A DNA stretch of 64,000 nucleotides from Stictocephala bisonia (taxonomy: Eukaryota; Arthropoda; Insecta; Hemiptera; Membracidae), in assembly GCA_035578905.1 (NCBI GenBank), contig JAQJVL010000030.1, positions 2,109,159-2,173,158 of the forward strand, read 5' to 3'. The translations under genes were made by a program, and so were the position numbers. This document shows, piece by piece, positions 22,802-33,182 of this stretch. Positions within the stretch are counted from its first letter, which is position 1, and each line of letters opens with the position of its first letter. The notes beneath the pieces were generated by a model. That model searched no databases. It worked only from the letters and a program-made list of their open reading frames with translations, and was not told the DNA's origin.

Positions 22802-23160
22802 TTAACTGAACGTCTTGTGTGGTAAAAACGAGCTTATTGGAAAAAATCCGTTTTTCGATACTTCAGTAACCCACTTGTGTCCCATATTCATAATGTGAAA
22901 ATTTTCTCCCATTTTTAATCTTAAAGTTTTATGTTCATAGTTTATTATTACCTTTTTATCAAGTAAAAAATCATTGCCTAATAATGCCTTGCAATTTATG
23001 TTTCTTACCACATGTACCGTTTGCTGAAATACAATTCCATTTATTAATAAATTTATTTGTGTGATGCCCAACACTTCTAAAGGTGTCCCGTTCGCTGAAG
23101 TCAAAATTGTGTATAGTTCTGTTTGAAACGAACCATTGAGCACCAATAATCGTTCTTAAA
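22802..23160 (-). pseudogene. Retroviral-type aspartic protease, C-terminal half
   Basis: The open stretch encodes FQTELYTILTSANGTPLEVL, INLLINGIVF, VHVVRNINCKALLGNDFL and VIINYEHKTLRLKMG, which matches the C-terminal part of a gypsy-type protease (the LLGxDFL motif and flap-like region). The active-site DTG should lie about 25 residues upstream, but that sequence is not present before the junction at about 23160. The coding sequence is therefore truncated at its start as well as frameshifted against RT. Confidence 0.65.
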
Positions 23161-23202
23161 GTCTTCGACTGAAAACGTTGAATAATTTCAATATTTTATT
23201 CA

Positions 23203-25683
23203 CTACTCGTCCCCCAAAAGTTGCAAACTATATATCGAGACAGGTTTGAGTATCATTTTATAAAGAATAATTTTGTTAAGTTTACTAAGTTTTGATTTGT
23301 AGTTCAGAAGCCAGGACAGTTTTTGGGATTTCAAATTTAGTTGCAGTCTTTTATGCCATATATGTGTTCTCCAAGTCAATCTCTTATCCAGATGTATACC
23401 TAAATACTTTACAGAATCCACTTGAGGTAAAGGGACGTTGTTGAATGATACAGGGGGAGAGTGTCCATGTCTTGGGGTAAAGGTGATATGGCTAAATTTG
23501 GTTTCACTCACCTTGATCCTCCATTTATGCAGCCACCTTTCAATATGGTTAAGACTGTCTTGTAAGTTTTGAGACGCCGCTATGGGGTCCTCATGTGATG
23601 ATACAATTGCTGTGTCATCAGCAAAAGTAGCTGTGGTAGTACTGTAGTGGCGTCGTTTACTGGGATGTCCGCCGTGCAAATGATTAATGGCCCAAGGACG
23701 CTACCTTGAGGAACGCCAGCCTATATAGGTAACAAATCTGAATTAAAATGTTGAAGCTTGATTTGAAATTGCCTATTTGAAAGAAAAGATTTTATTACGC
23801 TGTAAAAAGTGTGCGGAAGTGATTTTATTGGATTTGTACAATAGACCAGTGTGCCACACCTTGACAAAAGCTTGAGACACGTCTAGAAATGCAGAAGAAC
23901 AGTATTCTTTTGTTTCTAATGATTTTCGAATAACTTCTACAACTCTATGAATCTGTTCAATGGTAGAGTGATTTCCTTGGAAACCAAATTGATGTTCAGG
24001 AACCAAACAAATGTCATTTGTAGCAGTTTGTAAACGTTGAAGTAGCAATTTTTCAAACAACTTAGACGGTTTCGGTAGTAGACTTATAGGCATATATAAA
24101 GTCACTTCAGTTAAGGGTTTTCCTGGTTTAGGCACAACAACCAACTGAGCTACTTTTTATTGGGCAGGAAAAACGTCTAGTCTTATGATTGCGTTGAATA
24201 TATATGTGAGCATAATTACTCCCTTCTTTGGCAAGTTATTTAAAACCTCTCTACTTACAAGGTAGAATCCTGGAGACTTGTGATGTCGAAGGCCATCTAT
24301 AGCAATCTTTACCTCTGAAGGTCGGAATGATTTGATTGGTAAGTCCAATTGTAGGGGTGAATCCAGGTATTCAGTAATTTCACTTTCACAACATCTGGAT
24401 AGTGTGAATAAGGTTTGAAAACATTTAGGAAATACCGCGAAAACAATGCCAGTTTTTCTTCAACACTTTTTGCCCAGCTTCCATCTTCTTTTCTAACTGG
24501 AGGATTGGTTTGTTTAGGACGTTTTAAATATTGTGTTGATTTCCAAAGAGAGTAATCAGTGTCAGCAGTTACAGTTAGATTCTCGGTAAAGTATCAAACC
24601 ACTGATTTTTAATTTGGAAAAGATCTTGTTTTAGCTGCCTAGCGGCTTGGTTACAATGTTTTTTATCATTAGGACTCCTTGAAGTTTGCCAAATCCTTCG
24701 TAACATACGTTTTTCAGCAATCATACGTCTAATGTACAGTGGATAGTTGTCAGGTTTGTGCATGCAAGAGTTAGCTGGCAGTGGAGTTGCTTCCCACGCT
24801 GCAGATTGAATGGCATAGCTAAATTCATATACTCGTTGCTCCAAATCAGCTGCTGTTCTTAGAGGGACTTTTAGATCAATATTATTTCTAACTGCAGTCC
24901 TAAATAATTCCCAATAAGTGTGTTTGTTTGAAAGACTTGGAGGTTTATCAAGACTAAATGCACATGCACTAAACATTAGTAGAACAGGTGAATGATCTGA
25001 TGATAAGTCTAGACAAGAATTCACTTGGAAAAGGTTTGGTGATATGTTTAAATAAAATCATATTATTCAAAAATCATTCAGGCTTTTAAGGGTTTAATAC
25101 CTTTTACAACAAAGAAATCCAGTAAATCAGGGATTTTATTCAGATCTGAGGGCCAGTATGTTGGTGACCCTGAAGATAAACATTGTAGGTTGCTGTCATG
25201 AACGGTTCTAAACAATACTCTTCCTCGAGGATTAATAATTCTGGATTCTCAATGGTAATGCTTAGCATTGAAGTCTCCACACACAATACATTTTCTACCT
25301 AAGCTATCGAAGAAATCCTGAAATTGGTCCCCATTTATGGCATACCATGGAGGAAAGTACACAGCCGAAAATGTTACAGATCCTGTGCTACATTTTACAA
25401 CTAAACTAGAGGCTTGAAGGTAGTCAAATTGCATATTTTGTAGTTCGTAATGATTGATGTGACTTTTTATTAGAATAGCAGCACCCCCATGAGATCTGTT
25501 GTCTGGATGGTTGCTGTGATAGAAAGTATAAGAAGGTATATTAAAGAAATTTCTGTCAGTAAAATGGGTTTCAGAAAGAAATATTAAAACCAAATTATGT
25601 TGATGTACAAACAATTTTAGTTCTTGGCAATGCTGTGCCAGTCTGTTGGCGTTCCAAATAGCGATCTTAAGAACGTTGTTCAT
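23203..25683 (-). pseudogene. Non-LTR ORF2: endonuclease plus reverse transcriptase, multiply broken
   Basis: The endonuclease starts MNNVLKIAIWNANRLAQH (25683) and continues with LIFLSETHF, HGGAAILI, FSAVYFPP and IVCGDFNAKHYH. Its end, DLSSDHSPVLLMF, is in a separate open stretch near 25010. The reverse transcriptase appears in pieces: VVVPKPGKP...YMPISLLPKPSKLFEKLLLQ and QFGFQGNHSTIEQI (24144-23980), SSAFLDVSQAFVKVWH, and then FADDTAIVSS near 23630, where FADD is the catalytic box. A normal element would nick chromosomal DNA and prime reverse transcription there. At least four frame changes or stops make this copy dead. Confidence 0.8.
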
Positions 25684-25759
25684 TTTGATAGTTTAGTAAG
25701 CACGACAGTTAGGAGATTAAGCAATGCCCCTATTTGTTCAGATTGTCGCACAAACAACT

Positions 25760-26465
25760 TTTCTACTCTTTCAAAATAATATGCTACAGATTCAGACTTC
25801 CGGTCAGTATTTTTATCACTATGGTCATCTGATGCACTATTACTACTTGTGGAAGAGCTGGTAGACGTACTAAGTACCAAGTCTTGGTTTGCAAGTTCTT
25901 ACAGCTGCTAAAACGAGACATTGGGTTTGATAGACGATGGTTGTTTAACAGTAGATTTAGTTTGGCCAGCGTTTTCACCAACAGTTTTTCACGCAACTTT
26001 GGAAACATCTTGCTTACACTCTCTTTGTAGACAGCACAACCCTTATAATTGGCGGGATGATCCCCATTACACAGTGCACACATGGTTGGGCTGGATCTAT
26101 CCTTTGGGCATTTTGACGTGTCATGGGCTTGCCCACATTTAAATGGGCGAGTACAATAACCCTTAGTATGACCATATTGCTGGCACTTTTTGCATTGCAC
26201 AATTTCCCGTTTGGAATAAGGCGCTTCAAATATTACCTTTGCATTAAAAAAATACTGAATTTTGAAAATATCGTTGTTGTTTGGTCTAGGTTCCAAGTTT
26301 ATAAAAAAACATTAATAATTGCTGTTTTGTTCGAGTACTTATAGCATTGGATACGTTTCTGACTTTGAAGCCCAATTTATTTATTTCATCAGCGACATCA
26401 TTTTCATCTACAGAGAAGTGCACACCCTTTAGCACAACTCTAAACGCCCTCTTCTGTTTCAATTG
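25760..26465 (-). pseudogene. Non-LTR ORF1 (gag-like) with zinc knuckles, broken
   Basis: The early part (26465 to 26300) reads RAFRVVLKGVHFSVDEND and INKLGFKVRNVSNA, the domain that precedes zinc knuckles in Jockey-clade gag proteins. After a frame break the 26296-25784 stretch has CKKCQQYGHTKGYC, then a damaged second knuckle (FKCGQAHDTSKC) and CALCNGDHPANYKGC. These CCHC knuckles bind the element RNA. An acidic/serine-rich tail follows at 25880-25690. Confidence 0.75.
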
Positions 26466-26490
26466 GTAAGTATGAAAACAAACACCACAG

Positions 26491-27091
26491 TTAACTTATC
26501 AACTAGTTTTCTGTAATAATTGAGGCTGAATTTTAACAGTGTTTCTGTTAATACATTTAAAGTTGTTTACTACTTTAATAAAGGTGTTCATCGTTGCTCC
26601 AACATTATTTACATCTGGAATGAATTGGGAGGGCATTTAGGTTCCTTTGATGTGTTGTTAAGATCGCTATTATTGTTAAAAAAGAGGATAGAATGCATTA
26701 TCATATACCTTCTATGGTATAATAGTAAGTCTATTGCATTATGACTACTCTACTTTTTTCTTTACTCAGTGAATCTACATTATGTATTATGGAAATTGGG
26801 GATACTACCTCCGTGGTGGTGAGGTGGACGCCGGATGGTGCGGGGGGGGAGGGTGCTACTGAACTGAACTGGGTGGAATGTAATTTTATAAAGAAGTTAT
26901 TATTACTAATTACTGTTTTAAAATTAATTGTGTGTACTATCTGGAAGGAAGACAAAGTAAACTTAATCATTAATTGTTCTCCTTTCTTTCTTTTCATGGT
27001 GCAACGCGAAGTAAGGAGTATTATAATAAACATTTACTTCTTAACTAAGAATAAGTTGTTAGAAAGTAGTCTGATTGATTTATAGTATTCT
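26491..27091. other. Non-coding
   Basis: No gene is supported. A GC-rich patch at 26810-26875 with a run of G yields overlapping ORFs on both strands that look like chance. Small inverted repeats around TACCTTCTATGGTATAATAG lie at 26705-26725. Confidence 0.4.
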
Positions 27092-28109
27092 TTAACCCTC
27101 CAGGTGCCGGGATGAACTTTCTTGAGTGCTAGGCGTTTTTCATCATGAATGCAACTGTATATAAAATATTTTTTTAAATACTGTAAACCTAATGAAAATG
27201 GTACATATTCCATATCATTATTTTCAGAAAAAAACATAGAATAAGAAAATATACTTAAACATGACTTACCTTTTCATGGTAAACTATTGCTGGATATTAT
27301 TCTTTACAAAGAAGACAATTCTTTTTATATTTGTTCACTTTGAGTTCATATATCAGTTCACCAAAGACATAACATTGAAAATCCAAGATGAACACATTGT
27401 AGAAAACTTAATAATAAACACAAAAATATATACATCTTATAGGTTATCTTCTTGGACACATTCAGTTAGAGTATAAAATAGAAAATAGTCCCACGTAAAA
27501 AATCACTAATACATGACAAGTTACACACTTCATTGTAACATGTAGTTTTTTTTTCACTTTTACAACTCAAAATGTTTTCAGTTCACAAAATATAACAATG
27601 AAAATCAATAATAAAACTAAAATAATTTAAAAAATATATCTTGTGTACAAAAATTTACATTCTGGAGCAATGGCAAGTTGATTTATTATTTATATTTACA
27701 TTCTCTCAATGTCTGATTGTTCATTCAGTTCGTCTAACACATTTCTTATTGCACTAGACCTACTTAATTCACTCATTTTTATGATAAAATACAATAAAAC
27801 ACAAAATAAAACAATAATAGACTACAATAACAAACTTACAATGTAAACAAACACCGAGCGGCAATACACTGAACAACTAATCGGTGTGTGTTGAAAACAA
27901 AACATGCGCTTCTAAACAGCTGTTGTATAGAGGCAGTCTTGAAGCAAAGACGTATTCCATAGAGTATAACATGTTCCGCGTTTCTTCTACTTCAATACTA
28001 TATAACATACTTTGTAATATTCAGTCGTTTAAAGCCGCTAGTGCGTTTTAAATAGATTGCGTACCTAACATCGCTCTACGCGATGTCAGCACAGCACCTG
28101 GAGGGTTAA
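27092..28109. mobile_element. TTAA-flanked piggyBac-type deletion element
   Basis: TTAA lies at both ends. The perfect 12-bp inverted termini CCCTCCAGGTGC/GCACCTGGAGGG are followed by diverging sequence. The interior keeps no transposase core. A 23-codon open stretch on the minus strand (27777 to 27706, starting MSELSRSSAIRNVLDELNE) resembles a piggyBac N-terminus and ends prematurely. The element is about 1.02 kb. Confidence 0.8.
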
Positions 28110-28370
28110 TAAATAATTTACATTTTGCTTCTTCTCAAAATCTGCCAGTGTCAGCACTTAGCAGGCATCAAGGCAGTAAATGGTAGTAAACACAAGGTAA
28201 TATTTTAAATCAGAACTCTAATTTTCCTCAAATTTTTGTGAGAACCAGAATAATAGTATCTGTGTGTTTAGTCTTGAACTACATTAATACATTATTTAGG
28301 AAACTACATATCAAATAAAATGCTTAATTGTTTGTAATATTTTACAGTACATGATTGTTTAAAAATTGGG
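28110..28370. other. Non-coding spacer
   Basis: AT-rich sequence between two transposons; nothing recognisable. Confidence 0.4.
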
Positions 28371-28372
28371 TA

Positions 28373-28828
28373 ATTATGCACTTTCTTGCCACCAAACAAA
28401 TTTGGAACATTTTGCTTGAAATGGGTCTAGAATTGCCTGTATTTTCACGAGATATGCTTTTTATTCTGCGGAAATAACGTATTTTACCGAAAAATTCGAA
28501 AAACCAATATCACAACTTTTAGTATTTTTGTCATATTTCCGTTAATTTAAATGGTATTTTAATCATCTTTTTTTATTTTGATGTTTTTTTGCGCTGAATA
28601 CAAATTTAAAAACTATTTTGGTCTATTATAAATATTTCTCGATATATAACGGAAAAGATTTTTAAAAAGTTGGTTTTTATTATTAGATAAAAAACTAGTT
28701 TTTCGATTTTTCGATAAAAAACGAGTTTTCCGCGGATGAAATCAAACTCCTCTAGAGATATAAACTCATTTTTCATCACTTTTTTAACATGAAATTGTAT
28801 TTTCAGAGGTGGCAAGAAAGTTCATAAT
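28373..28828. mobile_element. Tc1/mariner-type MITE, 456 bp, TA target duplication
   Basis: The inverted termini are ATTATGCACTTTCTTGCCACC and the inverse of ATTATGAACTTTCTTGCCACC (20 of 21 match), each flanked by TA (28371-28372 and 28829-28830). The interior is non-coding and full of TTTTCGAT-like repeats. Size and TA flanks fit a mariner-superfamily MITE. Confidence 0.75.
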
Positions 28829-28830
28829 TA

Positions 28831-30160
28831 CCGATAAAGGTATAAAACCTATAGGCCTATATAAAAAAATAACAAAGATGGTCAATTATCAAATGTTATA
28901 CTTTGTAGGTGCCCTGATCTTTTGCCTTTTTTTCATCAAACTCTTTCGAAGAATAATATGCCTTTTCTTCAAGTATCTTCTTAAGAGTGTTTTTAAATTT
29001 TTGGTTAGGATACCCTATGCCAGTTTTCCCCACCTCTTAACTTGTGACCCGCCTTTTCTAATCGGAACATCTCCACGGTCCATAGGGGACTAAAATATCA
29101 TATTTCCTTATCTAGGCTATAAAATATATATAATTTACCATCTGCGTAATATATGCTATTTGAATATATAATTTGACTATTTAACTTTTCTAACATTAAC
29201 TTAAATGTTAAAATTAATTAGCATAGTTGTCATAAATTTATTTATCAAAAGTTAGGGAATATGACAAAATATAAAACCTTTAGCATAAATGTTATTTTTT
29301 ACAACAGATTTTTGCTGGTGAAATATGCAATAATGACTCATTCATATTCACAATGTACAGGAGAAAAAACAAAATTATGAAAGTAATCAAAAACCATTTT
29401 AATTTTTCAAATACAACAACTCAATACAGGTTTGACATGAAATTATATAGTTAGCATTATTGTAATCACAATCTATCAATAATAATGAAAATTTCTGTAT
29501 TTAACTAACAATAAAATATTACTGAAATTTTTGGGACTACTTTGATTGGCACTAAAACTTCAATGTTAGGATTGAATGAAAATATCTTTTCTTTATTTTT
29601 TTTTTTTTTAATTTATTTATTTTAACTCTAGTGGTTGAAATAACTTTAGGTTAAGTTCAATTTGACTAGGAAACTTTAAATAAACAGATCTTGTTCATCA
29701 ATAAAATATGAACTTAATCAGACTAATGTTGTATCTTTATATAGTTGCGTCAACTTTGTCTTGTACAAAGAATTTATGGACGTCTTTTCCTTGCAAGGTC
29801 AAATTAAGAGTAGGCTATTTTGATAACCAAATACGTCAGCTAAGTAAGCCAACTTTTATCAGCCAAATCTCATTAATAAGTCAGTTGTCTAAGAAGGCTT
29901 CAGCTTTTGATTTTCTTTCTGTTTTTGCAACTGTGATAAGAGCAGCCGTACCTCACCATGAAGCTCAAACAACCTGATCAGAACTTCACAATGGAGGAGT
30001 AATTGTTTATGTTCAATTCCCATTTCACCAACAGAACTCCAAAAACTCTTAAGTTTTTAGGTAAAGACTGTTAAATATACGATTTTAACAGAATCGTCAT
30101 GAGTGACTTTGAAGTGTTCATTCATTCCTTTCACGATTAAACTCTCTGTTAATACTACAG
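28831..30160. other. Non-coding AT-rich
   Basis: No gene is seen. The ORFs at 28809-29093 and 29708-29977 have no recognisable domain and lie in low-complexity AT sequence. Confidence 0.4.
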
Positions 30161-30164
30161 TGGA

Positions 30165-30320
30165 CCCATTCAACTAATGGAGCAACAGCTTTAACAATGT
30201 GATTCATTGTTTGGATGGAATCCCCACAGTCACATGATTGATTTGATGTCAATCCCTGTTTATATTTCTAGTCGTTACATCTGCCTATACCAGTTTGGAA
30301 GTGATTCAACAGTGTCAGCA
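30165..30320 (-). pseudogene. Fragment of non-LTR C-terminus (same family as 60.2-61.8 kb)
   Basis: On the minus strand this reads LNHFQTGIGRCND, a stop, KYKQGLTSNQSCDCGDSIQT and MNHIV. It aligns residue for residue with LNRFRTGVGRCKYWKYKWGL...SCDCEESIQTMDHIVSECP at 61587-61715. It is a short orphan piece of that retrotransposon's cysteine/histidine tail. Confidence 0.75.
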
Positions 30321-30689
30321 GAGATACTTGACACTTTAATATATAGTAGTATATAGTACTGAGATCTGTTTAAAAGAATAGTGTCAAAAAGTGGCTAACA
30401 ACTAATATAAGCTCCAAACTGCCAATATTCTCAAACTTGTAAATTGTTCTTTAACACGTCCTGTGCGGGCTACATTGATCAATGTAGTGCTGCTATGGCG
30501 TGTATGTCGGTGCACATGGAACAATGCACTACCCACCCTTGAAATGTATTTATTCAGGGTGAGGTTAGCCGTTGCCCAGGAACGTTGTGTTTCTCATCAC
30601 TTGTAGTGGCAGTCTTGGTGAACATTTTGGTGTATTTCGTTTTCAGATACCGCTATTTCTGTGAGGGGTGCCTGTACTTTGTGATTTTT

Positions 30690-31345
30690 TTTACGATTTG
30701 GAGGGCCAGGCTTCAAACCTGGTCATGGCCCCTAAGCAAAAAAGCTTATTGTGCACCCTCCTTTACAGGACTTCAAACCTCATCCAATCCAAGGTACTTA
30801 GAGAACCTCGAAATTGCCTTGATTAGGTTTTCCTGTGCTACAACTTGGCCAGACTCCTCCTCCCCACATTTCCTACACAAGAGAATGGGGTTTGGGAACC
30901 CCATCTTGTTCATTCATTACCAACCACCCTTTGGAGTTCTGATCTTGCAAGAGAAAGACCTTCAGCCGTGTTAGAGTACAACGGCCCCCACAGGACTTCG
31001 TTGGCTTGCCTGTTACCTGGCGTTGCCTCCCAGGTCTCCTGGAACTTGTCGGCGACCCATGTAGAGGCAACCCTCTTCGCAAGGCTGTAAGCAACTGTGC
31101 ATGCTGACTCTGGGCCAACGAGACGTTCCTCAGTAACTTTCCTCGCACAGTGGTCTGCCCTCTCGTTTCCAGTTCATTTATGTTGGTGCTCCTCCATACA
31201 GTGTGGCGTTCGCATCCAACCCTGCCACCAGATGTTGTTGATGCATCTCTCCTCAACATAGGGGACGGAGGGAGCTCCTCAGAGTTGTAAGGCAGGTATA
31301 CTGATGCGAACAAGATTGTGACGTCATCGTCACTTGTTGGCAAAT
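30690..31345 (-). pseudogene. Non-LTR ORF2 remnant: endonuclease fragment fused to RNase H-like tail
   Basis: Minus-strand reading begins TSDDDVTILFASVYLPYNSE, then ELPPSP and, after a shift, HTVWRSTNINE, which are middle segments of an APE-type endonuclease. It then passes directly into LAKRVASTWVADKFQETWEA and further sequence typical of the region after RT in R1/I-like elements. The whole reverse transcriptase is missing between the two parts, so this is an internally deleted copy. Several frame changes are present. Confidence 0.55.
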
Positions 31346-31370
31346 ATACCTCAGTTACAGCTGTGTCCTT

Positions 31371-32540
31371 TTAGCAGTGCCGAGCCCCATCACTCTCCCT
31401 CCAACGATCCATGGCACTCTTACGTCGTCGGAGAGAATTTTCTGGCAGAGTTTGGCTGTGACCGCTCTGGAGTGGTGAAGGTTGATGTGTACCAATGCCA
31501 CTCCAATGATGTGGGGGCTTGGGTCCCTCCTTAGGCTTGAATGTTATCCTCTCCAACCCCAGAAAGGGTCGCAATGAGAGGGCATTCAGTCTCTTAAGGG
31601 AGTCTTCATCATCCATGATCACTAGGAATAGGCCATTGGGGTGCACCAAACAACCACCCAGTGATCAGTGTTCAGCTGGTTTTGCTTCTTCAGTCCTAAA
31701 AGGACCTCAGCTTTAGTAACAGCACAAGTTGTTACCAAAACAAACGTGATCAGCTTCAGCACCTTGACCAGGTTCTTGGCCAGTCGTAGTTGTACACCAT
31801 AGAAAAGGCTCATATCTGAGACCTGGTTTTCAAGCCATTCTCTGGTCATAGCATTGGCGCAACCAATCACGACCGCTCCAGCCTCAACATGGCAACTTGT
31901 AACTTTAATCTTTACTCCCTAGAGAGCATGCAACGTCAACTGTCTTTTAACAGAGACTGCCTGCTCCTCCGTCAGAATCTGTACGGGATGCTCTTGCTTG
32001 ACAACGGCCAGCTTTTTTACCCACAACTTCTCTAAGAGTGCTGCTTTGCCGCTTAGCCCTCTTCTTCTCACCTTCAAGCTCCTCTGGTGTCAGTTCCAAA
32101 CGCGACCTCTTCACACCGGGACCTTTGGAAGCGACAGAGGACGAAGCCTGCTGGTTGGTTTTGGGGGTAACTACTCGCGAGGAGGCTGTCTTGTCATCTT
32201 GGCCTCCTGAGGTGCCAGACGTAAATGACGGCTTGTTCCTTGCACCGTGTTTCTCCTCCCAAGCTTGTTGCCTCTCCACCTTCGAAAGGATTCTCTCACC
32301 TCTGGCAAGAGCCCCCTCTTTCCGAAGTTGGTCTCGGGGGATCCTCTTCTTAGGCGGACCACCCATATCCATCTTCTGAAGATTACTCTGAGAACTCTCA
32401 TCCTCAGACCGAAGCAGCGCATCCTCCTCTCCTGCAGGCAGAGCCGGCGCTGGAGAGGACAAGCTGAGGTTGTCTATCAGCAGGCCTTCGGGAGTTACCC
32501 CGTCTGTCAACAAATCAATTGTGTTAGTGTCAGCTTCCAT
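31371..32540 (-). pseudogene. DUF4780-containing ORF1 of a non-LTR element, frameshifted
   Basis: It starts MEADTNTIDLLTDGV (32540), with an acidic/serine-rich and then basic N-terminal half (KRSRLELTPEELEGEKKRAK). Near 32015, in an A-run, the frame shifts and continues VVKQEHPVQILTEEQAVSVK, a stop, then GVKIKVTSCHVEAGAVVIGC, NAMTREWLENQV, and finally, after another shift, GLFLVIMDDEDSLKRLNALS and FLGLERITFKPKEG. The order EEQA...GAVVIGC...EWL...DDEDSLKRL...ITFK matches the insect DUF4780 domain, commonly found as ORF1-type proteins of retrotransposons. I count two shifts and at least one stop. Confidence 0.65.
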
Positions 32541-33000
32541 ACAATTCCCACGAGTACCGGGTTACTGCAGTCCTCCTCTCCAATGACTCGTTTGGGGTAC
32601 TTACGACTGGGTGCCCCCTGGTTTCCAGAAAGCTCCGTTAAGGTACTGAATATTAAGCCCCCAGTTTGAGACTAGGCATGGGTCGCTTAACACCTTATTC
32701 TAAGGCCCCTCTCACTTGGTTATGTAGGTGGACTAACACCCAGTGGCAGAGGGTAGCTCTACGCAGCTAACAATTGAAAGTTGATTCCAGGTGTGGACCA
32801 GTCAGCCGAACCCACGCTGCATGCAAGGTGTTGTCAGAATGGCTTGAAAGGTGCCACCACTCCCTGGTACCCATACCCCCCAGTACTATATGATAGTGTT
32901 TCGTACTCAGCCTGACGGGTGCGAAATTATGTCCTCTTTCAGTATTGAACGTGTTAACATATTCATCGCATTTTTTATTTAAACTGATTATCAGAGTTTT
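32541..33000 (-). other. Probable 5' region of the collapsed retrotransposon
   Basis: This is GC-richer, non-coding sequence directly upstream (minus strand) of the DUF4780 ORF. It likely includes the element's 5' UTR, and from about 32930 the right end of the possible TTAA element. Confidence 0.35.
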
Positions 33001-33009
33001 TTTTGTTTT

Positions 33010-33130
33010 ACACCTGATATTCTATTTCAATTTTGAGATGAAGTTCCTCCATAAACCAAAATTCCATAATCTATATAAGATTGCATGTTTGAATGGAAAA
33101 TAACTTTAAAAGTGTCACTGTTATAAAAGA
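33010..33130 (-). pseudogene. Non-LTR RT C-terminal fragment
   Basis: Minus-strand reading gives DTFKVIFHSNMQSYIDYGIL followed by VYGGTSSQ and a stop. This matches the LFHSHLSYGVRLWG segment after the RT core in non-LTR elements. Together with the YADD-type fragment at 34715-34903 it may be an older element split by the insertion at 33183-34390. Confidence 0.55.
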
Positions 33131-33182
33131 AAGACATTCTTTTTAAGGAATACAAACCAGAATTAAATTTTTCCTATCAGGT

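Larger units (their letters stand above)
16699..23160 (-). mobile_element. Errantivirus-like (gypsy-type) LTR element, 5' part missing
   Basis: In minus-strand order the element has a partial protease, reverse transcriptase/RNase H, integrase, a 0.78 kb spacer, env, a polypurine tract and a 3' LTR. The layout PR-RT-RH-IN-env is that of insect errantiviruses (Metaviridae). The gag gene, the N-terminal half of the protease with its active-site aspartate, and the 5' LTR are absent. The sequence stops near 23160 where a truncated non-LTR element begins. Two frame breaks in pol mark it as non-functional by itself. Confidence 0.8.
23161..26490 (-). mobile_element. Jockey-like non-LTR retrotransposon, decayed
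   Basis: On the minus strand a gag-like ORF1 (26465 to 25760) precedes an ORF2 with APE-type endonuclease and reverse transcriptase (25683 to 23203). The ORF2 reading stops in the late RT region (QLLGDE), before the usual C-terminus, right where the LTR element's truncated protease begins. The 3' end is therefore missing and the junction looks like a deletion or rearrangement rather than a clean insertion. Confidence 0.75.
30451..32957. mobile_element. Possible TTAA element interrupted by a retrotransposon
   Basis: TTAACACGTCC at 30451 and the inverse of TTAACACGTTC ending at 32957 form short matching TTAA-type ends (about 10 of 11 bases). Just inside the left end is an 18-bp perfect palindrome, CTACATTGATCAATGTAG (30470-30487). 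The interior between about 30.7 and 32.6 kb is a non-LTR remnant that would have inserted into this element. The ends are short, so the assignment is tentative. Confidence 0.4.

Noticed and set aside
26741..27085. 114-codon plus-strand ORF over a G-rich patch
   Set aside because: An overlapping 100-codon ORF exists on the other strand, neither has a recognisable motif, and composition changes abruptly at the G-run.
27696..27777. Longer piggyBac N-terminus with an SDIE motif
   Set aside because: On careful reading the frame ends after 23 codons (TGA at 27708-27706); the acidic motif is only in another frame.
29708..29977. 89-codon ORF with a signal-peptide-like start
   Set aside because: No cleavage context, no homologous motif and no neighbouring exon; the hydrophobic start follows from AT richness.
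32038..32669. Plus-strand ORFs over 32.0-32.7 kb
   Set aside because: They are antisense shadows of the DUF4780-type ORF, which has recognisable sequence on the minus strand.
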